DNA of 64,000 nucleotides from an uncultured Verrucomicrobia subdivision 3 bacterium. GTDB taxonomy: Bacteria > Verrucomicrobiota > Verrucomicrobiia > Limisphaerales > UBA11358. The stretch covers positions 19,439 to 83,438 of the forward strand of contig CAIXUZ010000049.1 in the NCBI GenBank assembly GCA_903922735.1, given 5' to 3'. Under the pieces are notes generated by a model. The model was given only the letters and a program-made list of their open reading frames with translations, ran no database searches and was not told where the DNA came from. A program made the position numbers and the translations under genes. Shown here one piece after another: positions 20,711-29,371 of this stretch (positions are counted from its first letter, which is position 1; every line of letters begins with the position of its first letter).

Positions 20711-23464
20711 ATGACTCCCATTTCAACCACCCCGCAAAAGCTCGAATCCGCCCACGACATCCTGCACCACACCACCCGGCGTCCGCTCGACCCGATTTTC
20801 TCGCCCAAGTCCGTGGCGGTCATCGGCGCGACGGAAACCATCGGGAGCGTGGGGCGGACGATTCTTGACAACCTGATCAAGGGCGGATTCGCCGGCACGA
20901 TTTACCCGGTGAATCCCAAACGCCCGACGGTCCTCGGTCTCCCGGCCTACACGAGCATCACCGCCGTTCCGCAAGCGCCCGACCTCGCCGTCATCATCAC
21001 GCCGCCGGCGACCGTGCCGGGCATCATCAAGGATTGCGGCGCCAAAGGCGTCAAAGGCGTCATCATTATTTCCGCCGGCTTCAAAGAAATCGGCCCCGTG
21101 GGCGTGGAACTGGAACGCCAGGTCCTCGAAGAAGCGACCAAGGCCGGCATCCGCATTGTCGGACCGAATTGTTTGGGCGTGATGGTTCCCGGCTCAAAAC
21201 TTAACGCCACCTTCGCCGCCGACATGGCGAAGGCGGGCAGCGTCGGATTCATCAGCCAGAGCGGCGCCCTCTGCACGGCGATTCTCGACTGGAGCTTGAA
21301 AGAAAACGTCGGCTTCAGCGCCTTCGTTTCGCTCGGCTCCATGCTCGACGTCGGCTGGGGCGATTTGATTTCGCACCTCGGCGATGATCCGGCCACCAAG
21401 AGCATCGTCATCTACATGGAAAGCATCGGCGACGCGCGCTCCTTCCTATCCGCCGCGCGCGAAGTCGCCCTGACCAAGCCCATCATTGTCATCAAGCCCG
21501 GCCGCACCGACGCCGCCGCCAAAGCCGCCGCGTCCCATACCGGCTCGCTCACCGGCAGCGATGAAGTCTTGCAGGCCGCCTTCCAGCGCGTCGGCGTCTT
21601 GCGCGTGGATTCCATCTCCGAACTGTTCGACATGGCGGAAGTGCTCGCCAAACAACCGCGCCCGAAAGGCCCGCGCCTGACCATCGTCACCAATGCCGGC
21701 GGCCCCAGCGTCATCGCCACCGACATGCTGATCGGCAGCGGCGCGCAGCTCGCCGAGCTTTCGGCGGAAACCATGGAAGCGTTCAACAAAATCCTCCCGC
21801 CCACCTGGAGCCACAACAATCCCGTGGACATCATCGGCGACGCCAAGCCGGAGCTTTACGCCAAGTCCCTCGAAATCGCCGCCAAGGATCCCAACACCGA
21901 CGGCATGCTCGTCATCCTCACCCCGCAGGCGATGACCGACCCGACCGCCACGGCCGAATGTCTCAAGGCCTACGCGCACATCCCCAACAAGCCCGTCATC
22001 GCGAGTTGGATGGGCGCCGACATCGTCGCCAAGGGCGAGGACATCCTCAACGCCGCGAACATCCCCACCTTCAAGTATCCCGACCGCGCCGCCAAGGCGT
22101 TCTACTACATGTGGAACTCCAGCGAAAATCTCCGCCAGCTTTACGAAACCCCGGCCGCGGCGCCCGATGATGAACGCGGCGAAATCGACCGCGAGAAAGC
22201 CTCCGCCATCATCAACGAAGTCCGCAAATCCGGCCGCACCCTGCTCACGGAATTCGAATCCAAGAAGCTCCTCGCCGCCTACGGCATCCCGACCGTCGAG
22301 ACGCACATCGCCACCACCGAGAGCGACGCCGTCAAACAAGCCGCGCGCCTCGGCTTCCCCGTGGTGCTGAAGCTGCACTCCGAAACCATCACGCACAAGA
22401 CCGACGTCGGCGGCGTGCAATTGAATCTCCGCACCGCCTCCGCCGTGCGCCAGGCCTACAAGTCCATCGAAAGCTCCTGCGCCAAGAAGGTCGGCAAGGA
22501 ACATTTCCAAGGCGTCACCGTGCAGCCCATGATCAAGCTGGACGGCTACGAAATCATCATCGGCAGCAGCATTGACCCGCAGTTCGGACCCGTATTGCTT
22601 TTCGGCACCGGCGGCCAGCTGGTGGAAGTGTTCAAGGACCGCGCGCTCGGCCTGCCGCCGCTCAACGCCACGCTCGCCCGCCGCATGATGGAGCGCACCA
22701 AGATCTACACCGCGCTCAAGGGCGTGCGCGGCCGCAAGGCGACCAACCTCGCCGCCATCGAGCAGCTCCTCGTGCGCTTCAGCCAGCTCGTCGTCGAACA
22801 GCCGTGGATCGCGGAAATCGACATCAATCCCCTGCTCGTCTCCGCCGAACGCATCTTCGCGCTCGACGGCCGCGTCGTCCTGCATCCGCTGAACACGCCG
22901 GAAGACAAGCTGCCCAAGTCCGCCATCCGCCCGTATCCGAACCAATACGCCACGCCGTGGAAATTGAAGAACAAGGCGCCGCTCTTCATCCGCCCCATCA
23001 AGCCCGAAGACGAACCGATGATGGTAAAATTCCACGAAACGCTGTCCGAAGAGAGCGTTTACAACCGCTATTTTAGCGCGCTGAAACTCTCGCAGCGCAT
23101 CACCCACGAACGGCTCCAGCGCATCTGCTTCAACGATTACGACCGGGAAATCGCGCTCGTCGCGGAATTGAAAGCCCCGAAAGGCGAGGAGAAGAAAATC
23201 CTCGGCGTGGGCCGCCTGAGCAAACAGCACGGCCGCAGCGAGGCGGAATTCGCCGTCCTCGTCAACGACCACTGGCACGATCAAGGCCTCGGCAGCGAAC
23301 TCCTCCGCCGCCTCATCGAAATCGGCCGGGTGGAAAAGCTCACGAAGATCTCCGGCCAGATCCTCGCGGAAAATCACGCCATGCAGCACATCTGCCGCAA
23401 GACCGGATTCAAAGTCGTCCACGACTCTGAAAGCAACATCTTCAACGCCAGCTACACCTACTGA
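20711..23464 (+). CDS. ADP-forming acyl/acetyl-CoA synthetase (alpha+beta) fused to GNAT acetyltransferase
   Basis: CoA-binding [41 protein letters not shown], beta ATP-grasp [26 protein letters not shown]-terminal GNAT ([43 protein letters not shown]). Confidence 0.93.
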   Translation: MTPISTTPQKLESAHDILHHTTRRPLDPIFSPKSVAVIGATETIGSVGRTILDNLIKGGFAGTIYPVNPKRPTVLGLPAYTSITAVPQAPDLAVIITPPATVPGIIKDCGAKGVKGVIIISAGFKEIGPVGVELERQVLEEATKAGIRIVGPNCLGVMVPGSKLNATFAADMAKAGSVGFISQSGALCTAILDWSLKENVGFSAFVSLGSMLDVGWGDLISHLGDDPATKSIVIYMESIGDARSFLSAAREVALTKPIIVIKPGRTDAAAKAAASHTGSLTGSDEVLQAAFQRVGVLRVDSISELFDMAEVLAKQPRPKGPRLTIVTNAGGPSVIATDMLIGSGAQLAELSAETMEAFNKILPPTWSHNNPVDIIGDAKPELYAKSLEIAAKDPNTDGMLVILTPQAMTDPTATAECLKAYAHIPNKPVIASWMGADIVAKGEDILNAANIPTFKYPDRAAKAFYYMWNSSENLRQLYETPAAAPDDERGEIDREKASAIINEVRKSGRTLLTEFESKKLLAAYGIPTVETHIATTESDAVKQAARLGFPVVLKLHSETITHKTDVGGVQLNLRTASAVRQAYKSIESSCAKKVGKEHFQGVTVQPMIKLDGYEIIIGSSIDPQFGPVLLFGTGGQLVEVFKDRALGLPPLNATLARRMMERTKIYTALKGVRGRKATNLAAIEQLLVRFSQLVVEQPWIAEIDINPLLVSAERIFALDGRVVLHPLNTPEDKLPKSAIRPYPNQYATPWKLKNKAPLFIRPIKPEDEPMMVKFHETLSEESVYNRYFSALKLSQRITHERLQRICFNDYDREIALVAELKAPKGEEKKILGVGRLSKQHGRSEAEFAVLVNDHWHDQGLGSELLRRLIEIGRVEKLTKISGQILAENHAMQHICRKTGFKVVHDSESNIFNASYTY

Positions 23465-23490
23465 GCCGGCGATCCATCGGACTACACCAA

Positions 23491-23522
23491 AGCCCGCGAC
23501 CTTGTGTCGCGGGTTTTGTTTT
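23491..23522 (+). terminator. Rho-independent terminator
   Basis: CCCGCGAC-cttgt-GTCGCGGG followed by TTTTGTTTT. Confidence 0.75.
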
Positions 23523-23662
23523 ACCTGCCCCGATTGTGAACATTCACCACGACCAAGTGCCATCAGACATTAGCTCCGGCAGCGGACTGTTTGCAATATT
23601 TGGTGGCGACGAAGACACGAAGTGTCGTCACGAAGAAGTTAAGGGGTTTTTAACAGATTACG

Positions 23663-24937
23663 TCAGTGGGCGTTGATGCGGTAAAACTTCCTGCCGCCGG
23701 CGCCGCCGGTCTGGCTGCCATCATCCGACCAGGTGGCCATGCCGTCTTTGATGCTGAATAGCGGATTAGTCACGGTCAGCCAACTGATCAGGTTGGTGGA
23801 ATAATCAATCCCGTTGGTGATCCCGGTTTCAGCGCCAAACACCACGCTGAACACCTGATTGCTCACGGATTGGCTCACGACGATGGGCGGCGTGGCCACG
23901 ACTTGTGGCAGCCTGATGGAATAATCCGTGTCGTAGGCAAACCCGCTGTTGTCCGATCCGCCAGTCGAAAATATGGATGTCTCGGTTACTGCGACACCAT
24001 TTTGGAATTGAATCTGCGGTAGGAGTGGACCCGTGATCCAAGTGCCCAATGTCCCATCCGCCTGCACAGGAGCATAGAAATAAGACCTCGTTGGGCCGGA
24101 GCCATTAAAGCCACCAATCGAAAAAACATGGCCTCCAGAGGCAACCACACCGTGCATAGATTCCGGCTGCGGGAGCGGTGTGGTGGAATGCCAAGCAGAA
24201 AGAGTCCCATTTGCGTTGATCTTGGCATAGTAAACATTGCTCGTAACCTGAGATGCGATGTTGAACGCACCACTGACCAGATACAAGTAGCCGTTGGCAG
24301 CGGATGCATGATAAACCGTGGCGGCTGGAAGAGGCGTCAGGGCCGTCCAAGCAGAAAGGCTTCCGTCGGCAAGGACTCTTGCCGAATAGACCGTGGCATA
24401 ATCTGTCGCATAACCGTTCGGTTCATCGTAGCCGCCGATGACAAAGATGATATTGTTCCAGACGGCGGCACTTGCATACACACGGGGGGATGGCAGGGAT
24501 CGGGCTGACTTCCAAGTGTCGAGACTCCCATCGGGCTTAATTTTGGCAACATAAACCACATTTGTGATGATGAGTCCGTTCGCATCAGTGTAATGATAGC
24601 CACCGAGAACATAGAGGTAGCTGCTTGTGGCCACCTCGCAATGGAAAGACACGGCTTCCGGGAGTGGAGACGTTGCAGTCCATACTCCAGCCGTGCCATT
24701 GTTGACGCGGGAGTAAAAGCAGTTGACGCCAGCATAAAATCCGTTTTGGTTGGCAGTGCCGCCGGTTTGATAGAGAAAGGGCGATGAATATGCGAGGGCG
24801 TGGCTATTATAGCCGTCGGGCAATGATGTCGTCGCCGTCCATGAAGTGGGACCAGCCGAGACGCGAGCCACCGCCAGCCAGAAAAAGAAGATAACGTATC
24901 TGCTACGTCGCAGACGATCTCGGAAATCAGACATCAT
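23663..24937 (-). CDS. Secreted Kelch-like beta-propeller protein
   Basis: N-terminal hydrophobic segment; repeated LYVLGGY/IFVIGGY...DGSLSAWTALTPLP blocks; C-terminal WSDDGSQTGGAGGRKFYRI tail. Confidence 0.75.
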   Translation of the reverse strand: MMSDFRDRLRRSRYVIFFFWLAVARVSAGPTSWTATTSLPDGYNSHALAYSSPFLYQTGGTANQNGFYAGVNCFYSRVNNGTAGVWTATSPLPEAVSFHCEVATSSYLYVLGGYHYTDANGLIITNVVYVAKIKPDGSLDTWKSARSLPSPRVYASAAVWNNIIFVIGGYDEPNGYATDYATVYSARVLADGSLSAWTALTPLPAATVYHASAANGYLYLVSGAFNIASQVTSNVYYAKINANGTLSAWHSTTPLPQPESMHGVVASGGHVFSIGGFNGSGPTRSYFYAPVQADGTLGTWITGPLLPQIQFQNGVAVTETSIFSTGGSDNSGFAYDTDYSIRLPQVVATPPIVVSQSVSNQVFSVVFGAETGITNGIDYSTNLISWLTVTNPLFSIKDGMATWSDDGSQTGGAGGRKFYRINAH

Positions 24938-24995
24938 GGATATGTCTCCATGAAATTGACGTCGTCAAAGTGACAGAACTTAATTTATCACATTC

Positions 24996-25010
24996 TAGCA
25001 TCGCATGCTA
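24996..25010. repeat. Perfect short inverted repeat TAGCATcgcATGCTA
   Basis: Direct reading, upstream of the Kelch gene start. Confidence 0.6.
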
Positions 25011-25239
25011 ACCTACCAAAACGAACCGGGTCGTCAACCGGCAAGCGAGTTTCCGGTTTTGTGAGAGTCGAGAGGCCGATGGCCTTTCGCGGCGGGGGTT
25101 GGGATGACGCAAATGAATGTCCATCCACTTCAGCGCCCATTACTCCCAGAAGTGGAAACCGATTCTCCTTGCTTGGGGAGAAGGCCGGGATGAGGGAGGA
25201 TAAAAACATTTCCTGTCAGACTTGATGCTTCACCGGAAG

Positions 25240-25268
25240 TTGGAGCAGCCGACGTCTGTCGGCTCCAA
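25240..25268. repeat. Extragenic hairpin TTGGAGcaGCCGACgtctGTCGGCTCCAA
   Basis: Long near-perfect stem in intergenic DNA. Confidence 0.65.
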
Positions 25269-25398
25269 TTAATTCCCCCGCATCAATATTTAGAATGTGC
25301 GGACTCACATTCGCTGCAAAACCCCACAACCCCATCGGGCAGTGGCCTGATTCGCGCGAAGGGCGCGAAGAAGATAAAGGTAAAACTTTCCGCCATGG

Positions 25399-25429
25399 TG
25401 CCCCACCGGAAGGTGTGGCCGTGCGCAAG
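25399..25429. repeat. 31-bp direct repeat, copy A
   Basis: TGCCCCACCGGAAGGTGTGGCCGTGCGCAAG; 4 mismatches to copy B; just past the stop of the 25435-25890 gene. Confidence 0.85.
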
Positions 25430-25434
25430 CACCT

Positions 25435-25890
25435 TCACGTCTCCGACATCACCCAGGCGGAGAACGGGCTCCACTGGCCGCCCACCCGGTAACGCATGGC
25501 CATCAGCGGAGCGACCCCGCCGTTACCGCCATGCTTCGTCCAAACTGTGCCGCCGTCCGTGCTGCCGGACAATACGGGGAGCAACGTGCAGTTGGACAAA
25601 TCCTGATTGGGGTCGATGCCGCTGCTGACGGTGACGACACATTGCCACGCCTCCGGCGCGGCGGACACCAGGCTTTTGTCGATGCTCCCATCGGCGGAGG
25701 AACTCAGGTCGCTGCTGATCTCCGGCACCGACAGCGGGAAATGCGCCTGCAAACCGGCGATCTGGATTTGCTGGTCCGCGACTTGGGTTTGGAGCGCATC
25801 GATGAGCGCTTTGAGGCCGTTGAACTGGTTGCGCAATTCCGCCGCCACGATGGGCGCATGATTCACGGGTAATGTCGGGTCGTATGGCAT
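25435..25890 (-). CDS. Hypothetical protein (coiled-coil N-terminus)
   Basis: MPYDPTLPVNHAPIVAAELRNQFNGLKALIDALQTQVADQQIQIAGLQ...; isolated open frame with convincing codon composition. Confidence 0.65.
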   Translation of the reverse strand: MPYDPTLPVNHAPIVAAELRNQFNGLKALIDALQTQVADQQIQIAGLQAHFPLSVPEISSDLSSSADGSIDKSLVSAAPEAWQCVVTVSSGIDPNQDLSNCTLLPVLSGSTDGGTVWTKHGGNGGVAPLMAMRYRVGGQWSPFSAWVMSET

Positions 25891-25910
25891 AAATAATTAG
25901 TTATTGATTG

Positions 25911-25998
25911 GTAGGGCGGGCAGTCCCCTGCCCGCCGCTGTTGTCAACAAACACGTTCTGGTTCACCACGACGGCGCGCAGGGGACTGCGCGCCCTAC
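25911..25998. repeat. REP-like inverted pair, 27-bp arms
   Basis: Arm 1 GTAGGGCGGGCAGTCCCCTGCCCGCCG (25911-25937); arm 2 CGGCGCGCAGGGGACTGCGCGCCCTAC (25972-25998), reverse complement with a few mismatches. Confidence 0.85.
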
Positions 25999-26003
25999 TC
26001 TGA

Positions 26004-26034
26004 TGCCGCACCGGAAGGTATGGCCCTACGCAAG
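26004..26034. repeat. 31-bp direct repeat, copy B
   Basis: TGCCGCACCGGAAGGTATGGCCCTACGCAAG; ends 3 bp past the stop of the FN3 gene at 26038. Confidence 0.85.
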
Positions 26035-26037
26035 TAG

Positions 26038-26667
26038 TCAGGGCACGATCTTCGTGGCCGGGTCGCTCCAGGCGCCATCATTCACCGGTTTCGGTGCCCG
26101 CGCTTTCACGCGGAACCACAGCTTCTGTCCGCTCGTCAGGTCCGTGAGGCTATACTTGCTGCCGCTGCACGAATCCACCAGCTTCCATTTGCTTGCATCG
26201 TTCGGGTCGGTGCTCATCTGCACCTGGTAATTCTTCGTGCCGCGCACCGGATCCCATTGCAAATCCAGCCGCCCCTCGGCGTCGCCCGCCGTGATGGAGA
26301 GATTCTGCACCTGCGCCAGCGGCCCGATGGGCGCGGCGGACGCCTTGACGCTCATGCCTGCACTTTCAATCTTCACCTTGTTGCCCTGGGTCACGTTGGA
26401 CACATAATCCCCCAGCGAGGTGACGAGTCCACTCAACGTCGTGATGGCCGCGTCGCGGTCATCCGTCGCCTGTTTGGCGGCTTGCGCCGCCGCTTTTTGC
26501 GCCGCCACTTTCGTCGTGGCCGTGGCCAAGGCCGTGCTGACTGAGGCCAGCGTCGGGTTCGGCGTGGTGAAATTCGCATTCCCCGTCATCGCCGTGATGA
26601 TCTGGTCGGTCAGCGACAGGATTTCATCCGGCGTCATGCCGCCGAGTCCTAATTTGACTTTTGCCAT
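26038..26667 (-). CDS. Helical N-domain + fibronectin type III protein (FN3 paralog 1)
   Basis: MAKVKLGLGGMTPDEILSLTDQIITAMTGNANFTTPNPTLASVSTALATATTKVA...IGPLAQVQNLSITAGDAEGRLDLQWDPVRGTKNYQVQMSTDPNDASKWKLVDSCSGSKYSLTDLTSGQKLWFRVKARA. SD-like GGAG before ATG at 26667; the frame extends in-frame to 26754. Confidence 0.85.
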   Translation of the reverse strand: MAKVKLGLGGMTPDEILSLTDQIITAMTGNANFTTPNPTLASVSTALATATTKVAAQKAAAQAAKQATDDRDAAITTLSGLVTSLGDYVSNVTQGNKVKIESAGMSVKASAAPIGPLAQVQNLSITAGDAEGRLDLQWDPVRGTKNYQVQMSTDPNDASKWKLVDSCSGSKYSLTDLTSGQKLWFRVKARAPKPVNDGAWSDPATKIVP

Positions 26668-26879
26668 TTTTTTTATCTCCAGTTGCGGCACGACCGGTTC
26701 ATCATAATTAACGGATCCGTCATAAACGGATGCACTGTCATCATAATCAGCCATATCATGCCTCGTTTATTTTTGTTGCTGCTCCCGCCCGCCGGCCGCC
26801 AGGCCGACCAAGCCGGAAGAACTGATGACGGTTTTACCACAAGCCGACCCGGCCCAAATACGATACTTTCCAAATCTTT

Positions 26880-27173
26880 TTATCGGGCTTGGGAAAATGA
26901 TTTTTCAAGGCGGAAACGCGGCCCCCCCAGCTTCCCGCCGGCTTTCCCGGAACTGGAAACCGGTTTCCCGAGCTTGGAATACGACTTTCCTAAACTGGGA
27001 AACGGTTTCCCAAGATTGGGAAATGACTTCCCAAGACTGGGAAATGACTTCCCAAGACTGGGAAATGACTTCCCAAGACTGGGAAACGACTTCCCAAGAC
27101 TGGGAAACGACTTCCCAAGACTGGGAAACGACTTCCCAAGACTGGGAAATGACTTCCCAAGACTGGGAAACGA
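26880..27173. repeat. 21-bp tandem array 1 (about 14 units), consensus CTTCCCAAGACTGGGAAAYGA
   Basis: Seven near-identical units at 27027-27173 (only ATGA/ACGA differences), four diverged but phased units at 26943-27026, and three barely recognisable phased units at 26880-26942. Each core is a dyad TTCCCA-AGAC-TGGGAA. Confidence 0.97.
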
Positions 27174-27308
27174 TTTCCAAAAAGCAAAAAACCGTCGAAT
27201 CAGACTGAAAACCAGCACTTTAGGCTAAAAAAGCGAAAAACGGGTGTTTTGGACGCATTTCCAACCCTCCGCCAGACGCCACGCGCGGGTTGGATGGGAA
27301 AGCCATCG

Positions 27309-28415
27309 TCACGCCGGCTGGGGCGCTGCCGGAGGCGGGCGATTTTCGAAGTTGAGGATGAAATGGTCGCGTTGGTCAAATATATCGTCCCAATTCGGGT
27401 CCGGATCGACATTCTTGTGAACCTGCCGTTCGTCCACGCGCGGCTCCGGCACGGTGGGCAGATAATCCACCACATACGGGCCGGGAATATGGTCGAGAAA
27501 GGAAAATTTTGTGCCCGGCCCGTGGCCCTTGGCCGTTTCCGAATCCCGGATCAGATGCGCCACCCGATGCCACGTCAGGCGGGAGGACATTTCCGGCTGG
27601 GGCGGCGGCAGCGGCACCTTGCGCTCCCATTTCTCATACGCCTCAAACATCCATTTGGCCGGCAGCCAGTGGCGGATGCGGGGAACGGCACAGGTTGGTC
27701 CGTAATGCACGTTGAAGGCCAGCGGCGGCAACTGCCGCTCGAGCGAATTCATCTCGTGGATGGTCAGGCAGGTGGTCAGGACGATTTCGTTGTCCTCCAG
27801 TTCGAACGGAAAGGCGAGAATGGATTCATTATACGGCAGGATGAACGCCAGGCCCGGCCCGACCGGCAGCGCGATGATGGGCGAACCGAAGATGACCAGC
27901 AGCAGCCACGAGAGGTGCTCCCCCACCCGGTTCGGCACCCGCGCCGTGAACCGCTGGAGCAGATGGTCCGTGAAGGCAATCTGCCGCCCCGAGATGCGGA
28001 CTTCCTCAAAAAAATCCCCGCCGCCGTAAAACTTGAACCGGTGCAGCGCCCCGCGCCGCGTTTCCCGCGTGAGCTGCTGCACGATCGCCGGCCGCGTCAC
28101 CAGATCGTAATCCGGCAGCGCCTGCAAGTGCAGGCCGTCCGTGCGGGCGGCGTTGAACAGGTTGCAATACAACAGCGCCGCGTGCCGGAGCATCTGCTTG
28201 TGAAAACCGTCCCCGCGCCGATCCGTGCGGGCGATGTAATCCGGCAGCGCATTGCGGAACTCCAGGTTCAGCGCCCGGTACAGCAGCGGCAGTTGCTCCG
28301 TGTGCGGAAAGAGGGAAACCTTGCCGTGCCGTTCCTCCACCACCTCGAAATTCGGGCGGAACGCAGACGCAAAAGGCACATGCTTGGGCGACGGGTTCAC
28401 GGGACGCCCCAGCAT
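27309..28415 (-). CDS. Hypothetical protein
   Basis: Long minus frame MLGRPVNPSPKHVPFASAFRPNFEVVEERHGKVSLFPHTEQLPLLYRALNLEFRNALPDYIARTDRRGDGFHKQML...; start uncertain (ORF opens at 28592). Confidence 0.65.
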   Translation of the reverse strand: MLGRPVNPSPKHVPFASAFRPNFEVVEERHGKVSLFPHTEQLPLLYRALNLEFRNALPDYIARTDRRGDGFHKQMLRHAALLYCNLFNAARTDGLHLQALPDYDLVTRPAIVQQLTRETRRGALHRFKFYGGGDFFEEVRISGRQIAFTDHLLQRFTARVPNRVGEHLSWLLLVIFGSPIIALPVGPGLAFILPYNESILAFPFELEDNEIVLTTCLTIHEMNSLERQLPPLAFNVHYGPTCAVPRIRHWLPAKWMFEAYEKWERKVPLPPPQPEMSSRLTWHRVAHLIRDSETAKGHGPGTKFSFLDHIPGPYVVDYLPTVPEPRVDERQVHKNVDPDPNWDDIFDQRDHFILNFENRPPPAAPQPA

Positions 28416-28859
28416 AAGACGGAACCGGCGAAAATGACAAGCGCGGGCGAAAGCGGTTCTATTTTCCGCCAGCCGCCGCGCCGGGGGGAAAGTTGGTGGG
28501 ACGACCGTCCTCACCCCGGCCCTCTCCTCCGAGGAGAGGGGGAAACGGTTGCCGCCTCTGGACGATACCCGCGACGGGATTGACGATAACAACTTCCGAA
28601 TGAGGCCAAACGTGAAACGTGAAATCCTCTCCTGGGGGAGAGACTTTTGTTGGTTGGGAAAGCAACAAAAGGAATTCGGCAGATCGGATCAAGGTTTTTC
28701 GGCGTTGAATGTTTCCCCGTTTCCCAGTCGGCAGCGGCCGGTGGGGAGTCAAATATCACCCGAAAACTATTTTGAGGGTTGGACCGCCATTGTCCCACCC
28801 CCTCCGCCATGATGGAGGCGTTAATGACCGTTTAAACTATCATTGAGAAAGGATTAATC

Positions 28860-29297
28860 ATGAAAGCCAACGAGGTGTTGCGGAAGTTCTTCAAGAAGCA
28901 TGGCACCAAAAAGCTCGCGGGGACGCTGGGGCTCTCGGAGCCGTTCCTCTACAAGTGGTGTCAGCCGGACGGCGGCAAGGCGTCGGGCGGCTGGAATCCG
29001 CTGGAGCGCGTGGCGGCGCTGACGGCGGCGACGGGCGATGAGGCGTTGCTGGATCATCTCTGCGAACAGGCGGGCGGGCGCTTTGTGCGGTCGGCGGAAA
29101 TGCCCACGCTCCTGCGCCGCTGGTGGACGCAACTGAAGGCGGAAATGGAAGCGCTGCTAAAAACGGAAGGCGGAAAACGGAAAGCGGAAGCTGCCTTGGA
29201 ACCGGCGGGAGATTTACAATGCCAACCGGGAGGTTTTAGGTGCCGGCATCGTTTGCCCGGCGGGCGGTGCGGTTTCAGGGAGGCGCAACGGAATTAA
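28860..29297 (+). CDS. Phage CII-like HTH regulatory protein
   Basis: MKANEVLRKFFKKHGTKKLAGTLGLSEPFLYKWCQPDGGKASGGWNPLERVAALTAATGDEALLDHLCEQAGGRFV. Confidence 0.65.
   Translation: MKANEVLRKFFKKHGTKKLAGTLGLSEPFLYKWCQPDGGKASGGWNPLERVAALTAATGDEALLDHLCEQAGGRFVRSAEMPTLLRRWWTQLKAEMEALLKTEGGKRKAEAALEPAGDLQCQPGGFRCRHRLPGGRCGFREAQRN
29161..29191. repeat. Heptanucleotide repeat (NNNCGGA)n in the CII-like gene
   Basis: AAACGGA AGGCGGA AAACGGA AAGCGGA AGC. Confidence 0.8.
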
Positions 29298-29371
29298 TCG
29301 CCAAGGCCGGCCGGAAGCCGAGCGGACATGGTGGGCGGGTCAAATGCCCGCCGGAGATTTGGGGCGGGTGG

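Noticed and set aside
21446-23563. 705-aa minus-strand ORF opposite the acyl-CoA synthetase gene
   Set aside because: Antisense shadow of a GC-rich CDS; composition is Arg/Gly/His/Val rich with no recognisable domain, while the plus strand is a clear enzyme.
26880-27173. CRISPR array interpretation of the 21-bp arrays
   Set aside because: No alternation of constant repeats with unique 30-nt spacers, and no cas genes in the window.
26683-27228. ORFs of heptapeptide repeats (LGNDFPR, KSFPSLG, SQSWEV) across array 1
   Set aside because: A 21-bp repeat without stops opens several frames on both strands at once; none has a convincing start or domain. Kept as a DNA repeat, although translation cannot be excluded.
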